Source: an uncultured Desulfobacter sp. (GTDB lineage Bacteria > Desulfobacterota > Desulfobacteria > Desulfobacterales > Desulfobacteraceae). Taken from it: 64,000 bases of DNA. Shown in pieces: positions 41,909-48,701 of the stretch. Position numbers and translations under genes: made by a program. Each line of letters starts with the position of its first letter. Within the stretch, counting starts at the first letter, position 1. The notes under the pieces are model-generated. The model was not told the DNA's origin and searched no databases. It saw only the letters and a list, made by a program, of their open reading frames with translations. Where the stretch lies: contig NZ_OY781882.1 of NCBI RefSeq assembly GCF_963677125.1, positions 3,108,501 to 3,172,500 of the forward strand, in the 5' to 3' direction.

Positions 41909-43996
41909 ATGGACAATACATTATCGTTGCTTCCATACCTGGAATCGGGCCGCAGTGGAATTTTACTCGATATCCATGTATCACACCAAGACAGCCGACA
42001 AGAGGATTCATCTGCGTTCCCCTTTGAAACGGCCGGAGCCCCAAAGCCTCTCAGACATCTGATTAAAGGCGGGCTCAAGTGTGATGATTCCAATCAGGCT
42101 TTCCAGCCTGTTTTCATACTGCTCCCAAAAGACACCCATGTTTTTAACGACGAGGCCTTTGGGCTCCAAACCAATACAACACTGGAACAGGCTTGGCTGG
42201 ATACCATTCAATTTTTTTCCCAAGATCCCGGTACATTTACGATTCCCGCCCCCCCCGGCCACCCACCGGCCCAGCTTAAACCGCTGTTTTACTGCAACTT
42301 CAAACATTGTTATTTTCATCCCCCATGCCCGGACTGCGGCCGGGAACTGATACTCTGCAAAGACGACACAATTCTGAAAGAAGCAGGCCTGAACTCGTTT
42401 CATACCAGCCTGAACCGCTATCTTTTCTGCCCGGAATGTTATGAATCACATTCAACCCATTTTTTTTATACCTATGCCCGCCAGGCTGACGACCCGGCTA
42501 GTGTTCTGGATCGACACGGATTAATCAAGCACTTCAGCAAAATAAAGACAAACATACCCAATGGATTTCCATGCGCGGACTGTCCCGAACATAGTGCCTG
42601 CTATTTGACTGAGCAAAACGCCTTGTCCCGCATTGGATTTCTCTCTTTTTATCCATTTTACATGCTGGTATTTAATGCCTGCTCAATAAACGGGGCTCAA
42701 TTTTTACGACAATTGTCCAATGTCCCGGAATCCCCTGGGTTAGAATTACCCGGCCAAGAAACATCAAAATATCTATTCAAAGCTGATCCCAGATTTTGGC
42801 TTGAAATTTTATTTTTAAAATATGCGTTTTTTAAAAAAATCCTCACATCAATTGAACAAAGATTAAACGACCCAATTAAGCCTGTTTTCCACCTGAATAT
42901 GGACAGCATCTGGGTCAACACAAAATCAGATGCCGGTATGATGCCGTTTTTCTGGGATTATGACCTTTACCTGATTGACCTTGTCACCACCCGGCACATG
43001 GATATCTTCCAGACTTCCATGACAAATAACCGGCACACAAATTTCATTGCACAATTGTGCCTTTACATTTTTTTTGTAAACCATAAACATGACGAAAAAA
43101 CTATTTTTGAGTCCGGAGCGGACCTACTGCAACGCACAGATGAAAACGAATGGACAAATAATGCCCAGGCACTTTTTGAATCACATCCGATTTTTAAACC
43201 GGAAAATATTTTCTGGGAACCGGCGCCTGTGGCCATGGCGGAATCTTGGCATGACTTATGGATTCAGACGATTCATTTTGCAGGGTCTCTAATTAAAGAA
43301 AAAGAGAGCTTAAATTTTCTAACTTTTATCAAAAACTGCATCCAGCTGGTAAATGAAATATCAAATGCTGTAAAATCAGAGCTTTTCAGCAAAGATCTCC
43401 GGATAAAACAAGACCCTGTTATGCCGATTGCCGGTGCATCCGGACAGGATGAACAGAAACCAATCCCACCAGCCACCACCGAAGCCTTACACGAAGACTC
43501 CCAGACAAATCAAGCCATTACCACCATTCTAAAACAGCTTAAAACAAAATGGAAAAAAAAGGCATCACCCGAACCATCCCAGGACGAAGATGTCATGGAA
43601 ACCCTTGTGCTCTCCTCAACCCAGGAAGGAATCAAACCATCGACGGATTTTATTGAAAAAAAGAACAAATGCGAGGCGGATAAGTCGATCACCCCATCCC
43701 CCATGGCAGATCAACATGAATTTGAACAGACCCAGAAAACTATAGTTATTAACAGAGAGGACAATATTGATCCGCCACCCAGTGATTTTGAAGATGACCA
43801 GAAAACCATTGTTATGAACACACATCACGAACCGGAAACACCGGATCCGGCAAAAGATTTCAGCGACCTGAAAAAGACTGTTATTGTATCCCCCGGCAAC
43901 AGGTTGACAACTAAAAACACGTTTGAAAACAGTGATGATTTTTTTGATGAAAATGACGAGCTTGATAAAACCGTCATACTTCCCCCCAAAAAATAG
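41909..43996 (+). CDS. Large hypothetical with kinase-like core, zinc-type Cys pairs and FHA-ligand motifs
   Basis: 695 aa, no signal peptide or clear membrane helix. Cys pairs CPDCGRELILC (about 146-156), CPECYESH (about 184) and CADCPEHSAC (about 226) suggest zinc-bound folds. Around residues 290-360, FHLNMDSIWVNTKSD and WDYDLYLIDLV recall a degenerate protein-kinase loop and metal site (H-x-N-x-D-x-I-x-V, then L-I-D-L), but this is remote. The C-terminal 135 residues are low-complexity and carry five T-(I/V/L)-(V/I)-(I/L/V/M)-type motifs (ETLVL, KTIVI, KTIVM, KTVIV, KTVIL; Thr near 565, 611, 633, 657, 688), the pattern bound by FHA domains when phosphorylated. Followed by a partner gene 20 bp away. 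Confidence 0.6.
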   Translation: MDNTLSLLPYLESGRSGILLDIHVSHQDSRQEDSSAFPFETAGAPKPLRHLIKGGLKCDDSNQAFQPVFILLPKDTHVFNDEAFGLQTNTTLEQAWLDTIQFFSQDPGTFTIPAPPGHPPAQLKPLFYCNFKHCYFHPPCPDCGRELILCKDDTILKEAGLNSFHTSLNRYLFCPECYESHSTHFFYTYARQADDPASVLDRHGLIKHFSKIKTNIPNGFPCADCPEHSACYLTEQNALSRIGFLSFYPFYMLVFNACSINGAQFLRQLSNVPESPGLELPGQETSKYLFKADPRFWLEILFLKYAFFKKILTSIEQRLNDPIKPVFHLNMDSIWVNTKSDAGMMPFFWDYDLYLIDLVTTRHMDIFQTSMTNNRHTNFIAQLCLYIFFVNHKHDEKTIFESGADLLQRTDENEWTNNAQALFESHPIFKPENIFWEPAPVAMAESWHDLWIQTIHFAGSLIKEKESLNFLTFIKNCIQLVNEISNAVKSELFSKDLRIKQDPVMPIAGASGQDEQKPIPPATTEALHEDSQTNQAITTILKQLKTKWKKKASPEPSQDEDVMETLVLSSTQEGIKPSTDFIEKKNKCEADKSITPSPMADQHEFEQTQKTIVINREDNIDPPPSDFEDDQKTIVMNTHHEPETPDPAKDFSDLKKTVIVSPGNRLTTKNTFENSDDFFDENDELDKTVILPPKK

Positions 43997-44016
43997 ATAC
44001 CGGGAAACAGAGAGAT

Positions 44017-44772
44017 ATGGACAATTTCAATATTTCATACCAGTCATTAAAAGAACAGCTTAAAGCTCTTTACGCAAAAAATGCCGACGCAGGTGCCATT
44101 GAAACACACCTGAATGAAGCACTGGCAAATCTGGATACAAGCAGTCGCCGGAAGGTTCTTGACAAACTGATCCAGGAATTTGAGTCTGACACCTCGGCCA
44201 AGCCTCACCCACCTGTTGACGCAGAGCGTACCATCCAAGAGAATATGGCAATTGACGACCATCTTTTGGCACGCATTATAAAACTGCTGCTCGGACGAAA
44301 CGCATCCCAGGAAGAAATGAATTCCGATGAGCTTCTGGAAAGCCTGACAGAATCCATTAACACTGTTATTGAGGCCTTGAACCAGTTGAGCAGCACCATT
44401 AACACTACCCTTGTCGGAAACCAGGATTCAGACCAGCACCTCCGTCAAGTCATTGGCTACCACCTTGAAGGGGCAAGTAACGGACAGCCATTGAATGTCT
44501 ATATCAACCAGATCGGCCAAGCCTTTCACGAATCCCAGCAGGCGAGCAAGCAGGCAGTCCATGCAAAAGTCGAAGAAATTCTCAACCAACTGAGCCCCGA
44601 AAAAATTGCCCAAGATGCCGGAGCATCCAGGCTCAGCCCCATGAAAAAATCAAAATATTACGATGAATATGTGCACAAATTTGAAAAAATTGAAAAATGG
44701 TTTGAATCAGGGCGTTTCATGGAATCTTTTTTACGGGAATTTGAAAGAAATTGTCAAAAAATATCTATTTAG
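44017..44772 (+). CDS. Hypothetical partner, possibly TagH-C-like (T6SS-associated)
   Basis: A 251-aa soluble helical protein. Residues about 85-245 (HLLARIIKLLLGRNASQEEM, then AFHESQQASKQAVHAKVEEI, then ILNQLSPEKIAQDAG and YDEYVHKFEKIEKWFESGRF) have the helix and spacing pattern of the C-terminal part of TagH/Fha-type T6SS proteins, but without an FHA domain. This resemblance is my reading and is distant. The stop TAG is formed by the TA target plus first G of MITE copy E. Cotranscribed with the FHA-motif protein. Confidence 0.5.
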   Translation: MDNFNISYQSLKEQLKALYAKNADAGAIETHLNEALANLDTSSRRKVLDKLIQEFESDTSAKPHPPVDAERTIQENMAIDDHLLARIIKLLLGRNASQEEMNSDELLESLTESINTVIEALNQLSSTINTTLVGNQDSDQHLRQVIGYHLEGASNGQPLNVYINQIGQAFHESQQASKQAVHAKVEEILNQLSPEKIAQDAGASRLSPMKKSKYYDEYVHKFEKIEKWFESGRFMESFLREFERNCQKISI

Positions 44773-44914
44773 TGTCTGAACGAAAACCTGGAAATTTTGT
44801 TGAGTACAAGGCGGCCTGAAATTTTAACCGGAGGAATACATGGAGTATTTTGAGGATTAAAATTTCAGGCCAACGCCGTAATCGGCAAAATTTACGGTTT
44901 TCGGTCGGGCACTA
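44770..44914. mobile_element. MITE-like inverted-repeat element, copy E
   Basis: 143 bp between TA dinucleotides, ends GTGTCTGAACGAAAACCTGG and CGGTTTTCGGTCGGGCAC. The inner palindrome pairs CTGAAATTTTAACC with GATTAAAATTTCAG. Its first bases supply the stop codon of the upstream gene, and it marks the right end of the cassette opposite copy D. Confidence 0.85.
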
Positions 44915-44974
44915 TTTAATTACTTTTCTCCCTGTCATGGCAGTTGCTTTCAGGTCTCTCCACTGTTTTCGGCA

Positions 44975-45829
44975 TTATTCATTCTCCAGCCGCTTAATGG
45001 AAATTATGGGGACGAGGAAACCCACAAGAGGACCATTTTCGATTTTTTTCTTGATGGCCGGATGTAATTCTGAATAGAAGAGCAGAAGGATATGTAACTT
45101 TTTTCTGATAGTCGGAGACCGGTTGGCAAGCACGGCCATCCGGGCGGGGGCATCCATCAGCAACTCGGCATAGGTATTAATGTCATTTTCCACGCCTGCC
45201 AGTCCATAATCCGAAACAAACCCCTTTTCGTACAATGTTTCAATTTCTTTAGGAGATGCGTATTGTTGACTATACTGTAATATCTCATTGTGAGCCGTGG
45301 GAAGCCTGATATCATCAGGCCATAAAGACGGCCACTGTTCTTTTGGAAAGGGGAATCTCGTAATTAAAATGCTCGAGAGTTCATGATGAAACGCCCGCCT
45401 GACAAATGTTTTGTTTTCGGTGGAAAAATCATAGTCTGTTGCAATGATAATGCTGGTTTTTCCGTTCGTAAACTGGTACGTACCGCCTACCCGAAGTCCG
45501 GAGATGGTCAGGTTGCCGACAATCAGTACCCTGTCAAGAACACGGACGAGCAAATCTTCGGGATATTCACCAAGCGCCCGATCCAATTCTACAAGGGCGG
45601 CATGGGCGTGCTTTGGTTCAGGCGGTTTGCCCGAGAGGGTTTTATCATATATATTAGCCGGTAACGGACCAACTGATATAGAAATATTATGTTTTTTCTT
45701 TACCTCCTCAATCAGGGCCTGAACCGCCTGTTGTGCATTGCGGTCACTGAAAAATGCATCATTTATCGGCTGCCAAAAAAGTGATAAAAGCAAAAGTGCT
45801 GTAAAAATAAGCGGAAGACTTTTCATCAT
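44975..45829 (-). CDS. Secreted protein with degenerate zincin-like motif
   Basis: A 284-aa protein with an N-terminal signal sequence (MMKSLPLIFTALLLLSLFWQ). A metallopeptidase-like pair is visible: RRAFHHELSSILITRFPF (His-His-Glu, but Ser where HExxH has its second His) and GVENDINTYAELLM about 65 residues later (third ligand position). It therefore resembles putative zinc-binding peptidases but may be inactive. The N-terminal half (NISISVGPLPANIYDKTLSG) is of unknown fold. It stands alone, facing the MITE-bracketed cassette. Confidence 0.55.
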   Translation of the reverse strand: MMKSLPLIFTALLLLSLFWQPINDAFFSDRNAQQAVQALIEEVKKKHNISISVGPLPANIYDKTLSGKPPEPKHAHAALVELDRALGEYPEDLLVRVLDRVLIVGNLTISGLRVGGTYQFTNGKTSIIIATDYDFSTENKTFVRRAFHHELSSILITRFPFPKEQWPSLWPDDIRLPTAHNEILQYSQQYASPKEIETLYEKGFVSDYGLAGVENDINTYAELLMDAPARMAVLANRSPTIRKKLHILLLFYSELHPAIKKKIENGPLVGFLVPIISIKRLENE

Positions 45830-46071
45830 CTAATTCCAGTGAACCTCCCAACAACCTATTCCTGTTACGAGCAAAACTGATTCCTGAATCTGTCAAAGTG
45901 GCGCTCATTTCTATCGCACAGTGATTGTCGGAATTAGGTGTCCCATTGTTTGCGGAACATGGAGCTATAGTGTTTCATTTTTTTTTCATCCATTGAATCG
46001 AAAGGGGCTTAAAGACCCCATGTTCTGTTAATAACAACTCTACAATGAAAATATCATCCAACGCTTTCTGT

Positions 46072-47026
46072 GGGTCGGGCTCACGTAACCACCTGTTAAA
46101 ACGCTAAAAAAGGCCCCATCTATAGGTGTTTTCCTGTCTTAGCCTTTCATTTTCAGCACCGAAAATAGCCGTATAAGGGCTTTGATCCTCCCTAAGTTCA
46201 GAACTGTCTTTACTTTCATGTATTTTACGGTGAATGGCTTTTACCCCGAGTTTCGTTTGTATGTTTTCAATATATTCTTTGTCGCCAACCGCAATGCTCT
46301 GGGACCATCTTTCTTCGCGGGCCAGTTCTCCTTTTTTTAGACTATTTTCAATCCATTGCCCATGGACCTCTTTTAATACATCCAAAGATTCAAAACCAAG
46401 GAGTTGCATTAACCGCCTGTAATTTAATATGGTATATCTTTTTTTGGGCTTTTGGATTTCATTGTAACCGCTCCATCGCCATTCCGATGGATGAGAGACG
46501 ACGCCTGTTCGTACCATATTCATGTCAATATAAATCAGACAACTGACCAAATGGGTATCGGCCTGGATTGCTGTTGCATGGTAACGATCCTCCCAATAGG
46601 CACCTCGCCGTTTTTTTCTGATGTTATACTCTTGAGCCGTCTGCCCGGCAATAACCTGCATTGATTTTGGAATTGTATCCCTGTTACCGTTATCTGATAC
46701 CAGCAAATGGATATGGTTAGAAGTGACAATGTAATTTAAAACTTCAAGTCCGTATTTCTGCTTGGCCCTGAAAAGCAAATCTAACCAACGATTCCTGTCA
46801 CGAGCAAATTTCAGCAGAAATTCTTTTTTATGGCAGCGATGGGTTATGTGCCATACACAACCTGGAATATAAAATCTTTTTGCACGCGGCATTTTTATTT
46901 ACCATGTATTTATTCGTTTCTTAAAACTGCGATTCTTACCCCCAAAAGTGGCTTTAACACCCAAATAAGGTATATCATTTCATATAATCCATCATGATTA
47001 CAAGTGATTACATGAGCCAGACCCGC
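46072..47026. mobile_element. RAYT-type element with imperfect inverted ends
   Basis: The left end GGGTCGGGCTCACGTAAC (46072-46089) is the imperfect complement of the right end GATTACATGAGCCAGACCC (about 47006-47024). Inside lies one minus-strand Y1 transposase gene. The right-hand 120 bp recurs in a deleted copy at 48131-48310, which defines the element limits. Confidence 0.68.
46104..46892 (-). CDS. REP-associated (Y1/IS200-like) tyrosine transposase
   Basis: 262 aa, Y1_Tnp superfamily, close to RAYT/TnpA-REP proteins. Conserved parts: WHITHRCHKKEFLL, the HUH-type NHIHLLVSDNG (His-x-His metal site, about residues 60-70), the nucleophile Tyr in QVIAGQTAQEYNIRKK, WEDRYHATAI and CLIYIDMNMVRTGVVSHPSEW. 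A C-terminal extension of about 90 residues holds YIENIQTKLGVKAIHRKIHE. These enzymes nick single-stranded palindromic ends and are associated with REP/BIME repeats. It may be active, as no disruption is seen. Confidence 0.85.
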   Translation of the reverse strand: MPRAKRFYIPGCVWHITHRCHKKEFLLKFARDRNRWLDLLFRAKQKYGLEVLNYIVTSNHIHLLVSDNGNRDTIPKSMQVIAGQTAQEYNIRKKRRGAYWEDRYHATAIQADTHLVSCLIYIDMNMVRTGVVSHPSEWRWSGYNEIQKPKKRYTILNYRRLMQLLGFESLDVLKEVHGQWIENSLKKGELAREERWSQSIAVGDKEYIENIQTKLGVKAIHRKIHESKDSSELREDQSPYTAIFGAENERLRQENTYRWGLF

Positions 47027-47053
47027 AGAGAACAGACCGCAGAGAAGCAGAGA

Positions 47054-47281
47054 TTATTCTTCGTCAATCATTTCTTCTACAGCCTGTTTAGCTTTCTTCA
47101 AACCAACCTTATGCAGATTTCTATACCAGTGGATTGCTTCTATTTTCTTTCCTTCTTGCCCAATTCGTCGAATATCTTCATCTGTGCAGCCTCTTGGCAT
47201 TGAAATTCGCCCTCTATATCGACTTATTAATATAAGTATACCGATGATAAAGACGACAAAAATAACAACTAAGTACATCAT
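47054..47281 (-). CDS. Small membrane protein with ribosomal L7/L12 C-terminal-like domain
   Basis: A 75-aa protein: one N-terminal transmembrane helix (MMYLVVIFVVFIIGILILIS) and a cytoplasmic tail in which GKKIEAIHWYRNLHKVGLKK and AKQAVEEMIDEE closely follow the L7/L12 C-terminal pattern (KIxVIKxVRExTGLGLKEAK). Such small L7/L12-like membrane proteins exist in several phyla, with unknown role. It is immediately right of the RAYT element. Confidence 0.7.
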   Translation of the reverse strand: MMYLVVIFVVFIIGILILISRYRGRISMPRGCTDEDIRRIGQEGKKIEAIHWYRNLHKVGLKKAKQAVEEMIDEE

Positions 47282-47608
47282 AATGGCATCACCTCAATAT
47301 TTTAATTATCCTTTTTCTTCAAAATCAGAATCAGCGTAACTACCCCAATAAAAAAAACGCAGTATCCCAGTTCCCATAATTTGTCTCCCCCTTTTAATCT
47401 TCAGTTGTGGCGACAACTCGGTAATTAAATTGCATTGAGTCGTAAAACAGACACAACCTATGCACTCAGACCTGGCATAGAGCGTCATGTTTCTTATGCT
47501 GGATTATCATGAAAAGGCCTAAGTATCTTAAATGGCGTCAAAAAAAACACCCATTAACCGTTCAATGCCGTCAGCTTAAAATCTATCAACTGCCTCTATC
47601 ACTGCAAT
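47282..47608. other. Mostly non-coding region with a possible decayed small gene
   Basis: 327 bp. On the minus strand a GGGGGAG site precedes an ATG at 47373 that gives only 19 codons (MGTGILRFFYWGSYADSDFE plus three). The neighbouring frame would encode a short hydrophobic helix (GYCVFFIGVVTLILILKKKDN) but has no start codon, which suggests a frameshifted remnant of a small membrane protein. No other structure was seen. Confidence 0.4.
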
Positions 47609-48076
47609 TCAGGCAAAATAAGCCTTAGCCATATTGACAGCGGGACGCATTGATGACGAGAGTGGGTACTGCTGCACTGTTGTAGTGAGAAGCTGATCGA
47701 TGGTCATGCCAATATCACGAGAGACTTGGTCGGCCCACCTCCGCAATGCTACAGCGGCTCTAACACCCTGGGTTTCTATAACCGCTACAATGAGAGATCC
47801 GAGACAAGCACCCACATAAAAAGCGGCTGCCAACCCACCCACAACTAAACATATTTCACCCACGGCAGTCGCGAGTGCTGTAGCTCCCCCGGCAGTAGGA
47901 ATCGTTAGGAAGATCTCCGACATTGTAGCACCGGCACCGAGTGTTTTGATTCCACCTGCCAGTACACTAATGTTTGAAACCGCCAATGTTACAGTACCAA
48001 AAATCGATTTTGGACAAGGCAGCCCCATAAGATCCATATTCCCTTTGAATGCTTCATAGAAAGTTTTTTCACTCAT
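47609..48076 (-). CDS. Gly/Ala-rich hydrophobic hypothetical protein
   Basis: A 155-aa protein with two to three hydrophobic, Gly/Ala-rich segments (about residues 28-55 and 60-100, e.g. ICLVVGGLAAAFYVGACLGS) and an amphipathic C-terminal tail (RRWADQVSRDIGMTIDQLLT). The start is ATG, followed by the soluble SEKTFYEAFKGNMDLMG. It resembles small membrane-inserting proteins or toxin/immunity parts found near Rhs loci, but no family is recognised. It lies between two element copies near the Rhs gene. Confidence 0.5.
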   Translation of the reverse strand: MSEKTFYEAFKGNMDLMGLPCPKSIFGTVTLAVSNISVLAGGIKTLGAGATMSEIFLTIPTAGGATALATAVGEICLVVGGLAAAFYVGACLGSLIVAVIETQGVRAAVALRRWADQVSRDIGMTIDQLLTTTVQQYPLSSSMRPAVNMAKAYFA

Positions 48077-48130
48077 ATTTTGCTTCTCCTAATGATATGT
48101 TCGCTGTGGTTAAGTTTTAAGTTGTTACGT

Positions 48131-48310
48131 TGGGTATGACTCACGTAACATATAAAATCTTTTTTCATGCGGCATATTTATTTACCATGTATTCATTTCT
48201 TAGAACTGTAATCCTTCCCCCAAAAAAGTGGTTTTAACATCAAAACAAGGCATATATTTTATAAAATTAACAATAATTACAGCCAACTAAATGAGCCCGA
48301 CCCGCAATCA
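48131..48310. mobile_element. Internally deleted copy of the RAYT element
   Basis: Starts with TGGGTATGACTCACGTAAC (same end as 46072) and then jumps directly to about 120 bp matching 46868-46990 (first codons of the transposase plus upstream sequence), ending near ATGAGCCCGACCCGC at 48291-48305, with a further end-like ATGAGCCCGCCCC at 48348-48360. The transposase gene itself is lost. A non-autonomous derivative. Confidence 0.7.
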
Positions 48311-48405
48311 AAACGCAATCAAAATAAACTATGATTACAATTAATTACATGAGCCCGCCCCACGTTCGCCGCCCACGTTCGAGACCACGTTCGACTTCCT
48401 TTCAG

Positions 48406-48693
48406 TCATTTTTCCCAAACGGGATCGTACTCTGGTGCTATTGTAGGGATATCATCTATCAACCATTCATCGTTGATTCTCCACCAATACTCTACATAGT
48501 TCTCAGGGGCATGAAATTCATAAATACTTACCAATCCAAGCAATTCTGTAATGCTATTCGCGGCAAAATCCCATCCGTTTCTTTCTGCATAATAAAGCTG
48601 TGTTTTTTTTATGTACCAAACTCGAAATCCTTTCTTATATAGGATTAAAAGAGAAGTATTCTCGATATTAGAATATGCGGATAATGTGGACAT
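48406..48693 (-). CDS. Candidate immunity protein for the Rhs toxin
   Basis: A 95-aa acidic, aromatic-rich cytoplasmic protein (MSTLSAYSNIENTSLLILYK at the start; NSITELLGLVSIYEFHAPEN and YVEYWWRINDEWLIDDIPT later). It begins 9 bp after the stop of the Rhs toxin gene on the same strand, the usual place for immunity genes, and is AT-richer like the toxin tip. No family is recognised, so the role is inferred from position. Confidence 0.6.
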   Translation of the reverse strand: MSTLSAYSNIENTSLLILYKKGFRVWYIKKTQLYYAERNGWDFAANSITELLGLVSIYEFHAPENYVEYWWRINDEWLIDDIPTIAPEYDPVWEK

Positions 48694-48701
48694 ATTACCT
48701 C

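Noticed and set aside
41259..42044. 261-codon minus-strand ORF
   Set aside because: It is antisense to the RlmK-like gene and MITE copy D, with no protein family features.
31428..44914. CRISPR array
   Set aside because: The repeated units are 115-145 bp, palindromic and dispersed between genes, without regular spacers or cas genes.
47306..47488. 60-codon minus-strand ORF
   Set aside because: Its first 36 codons lack a ribosome-binding site and coding character; only the last 19 codons follow a GGGGGAG site, and I describe those as a possible remnant.
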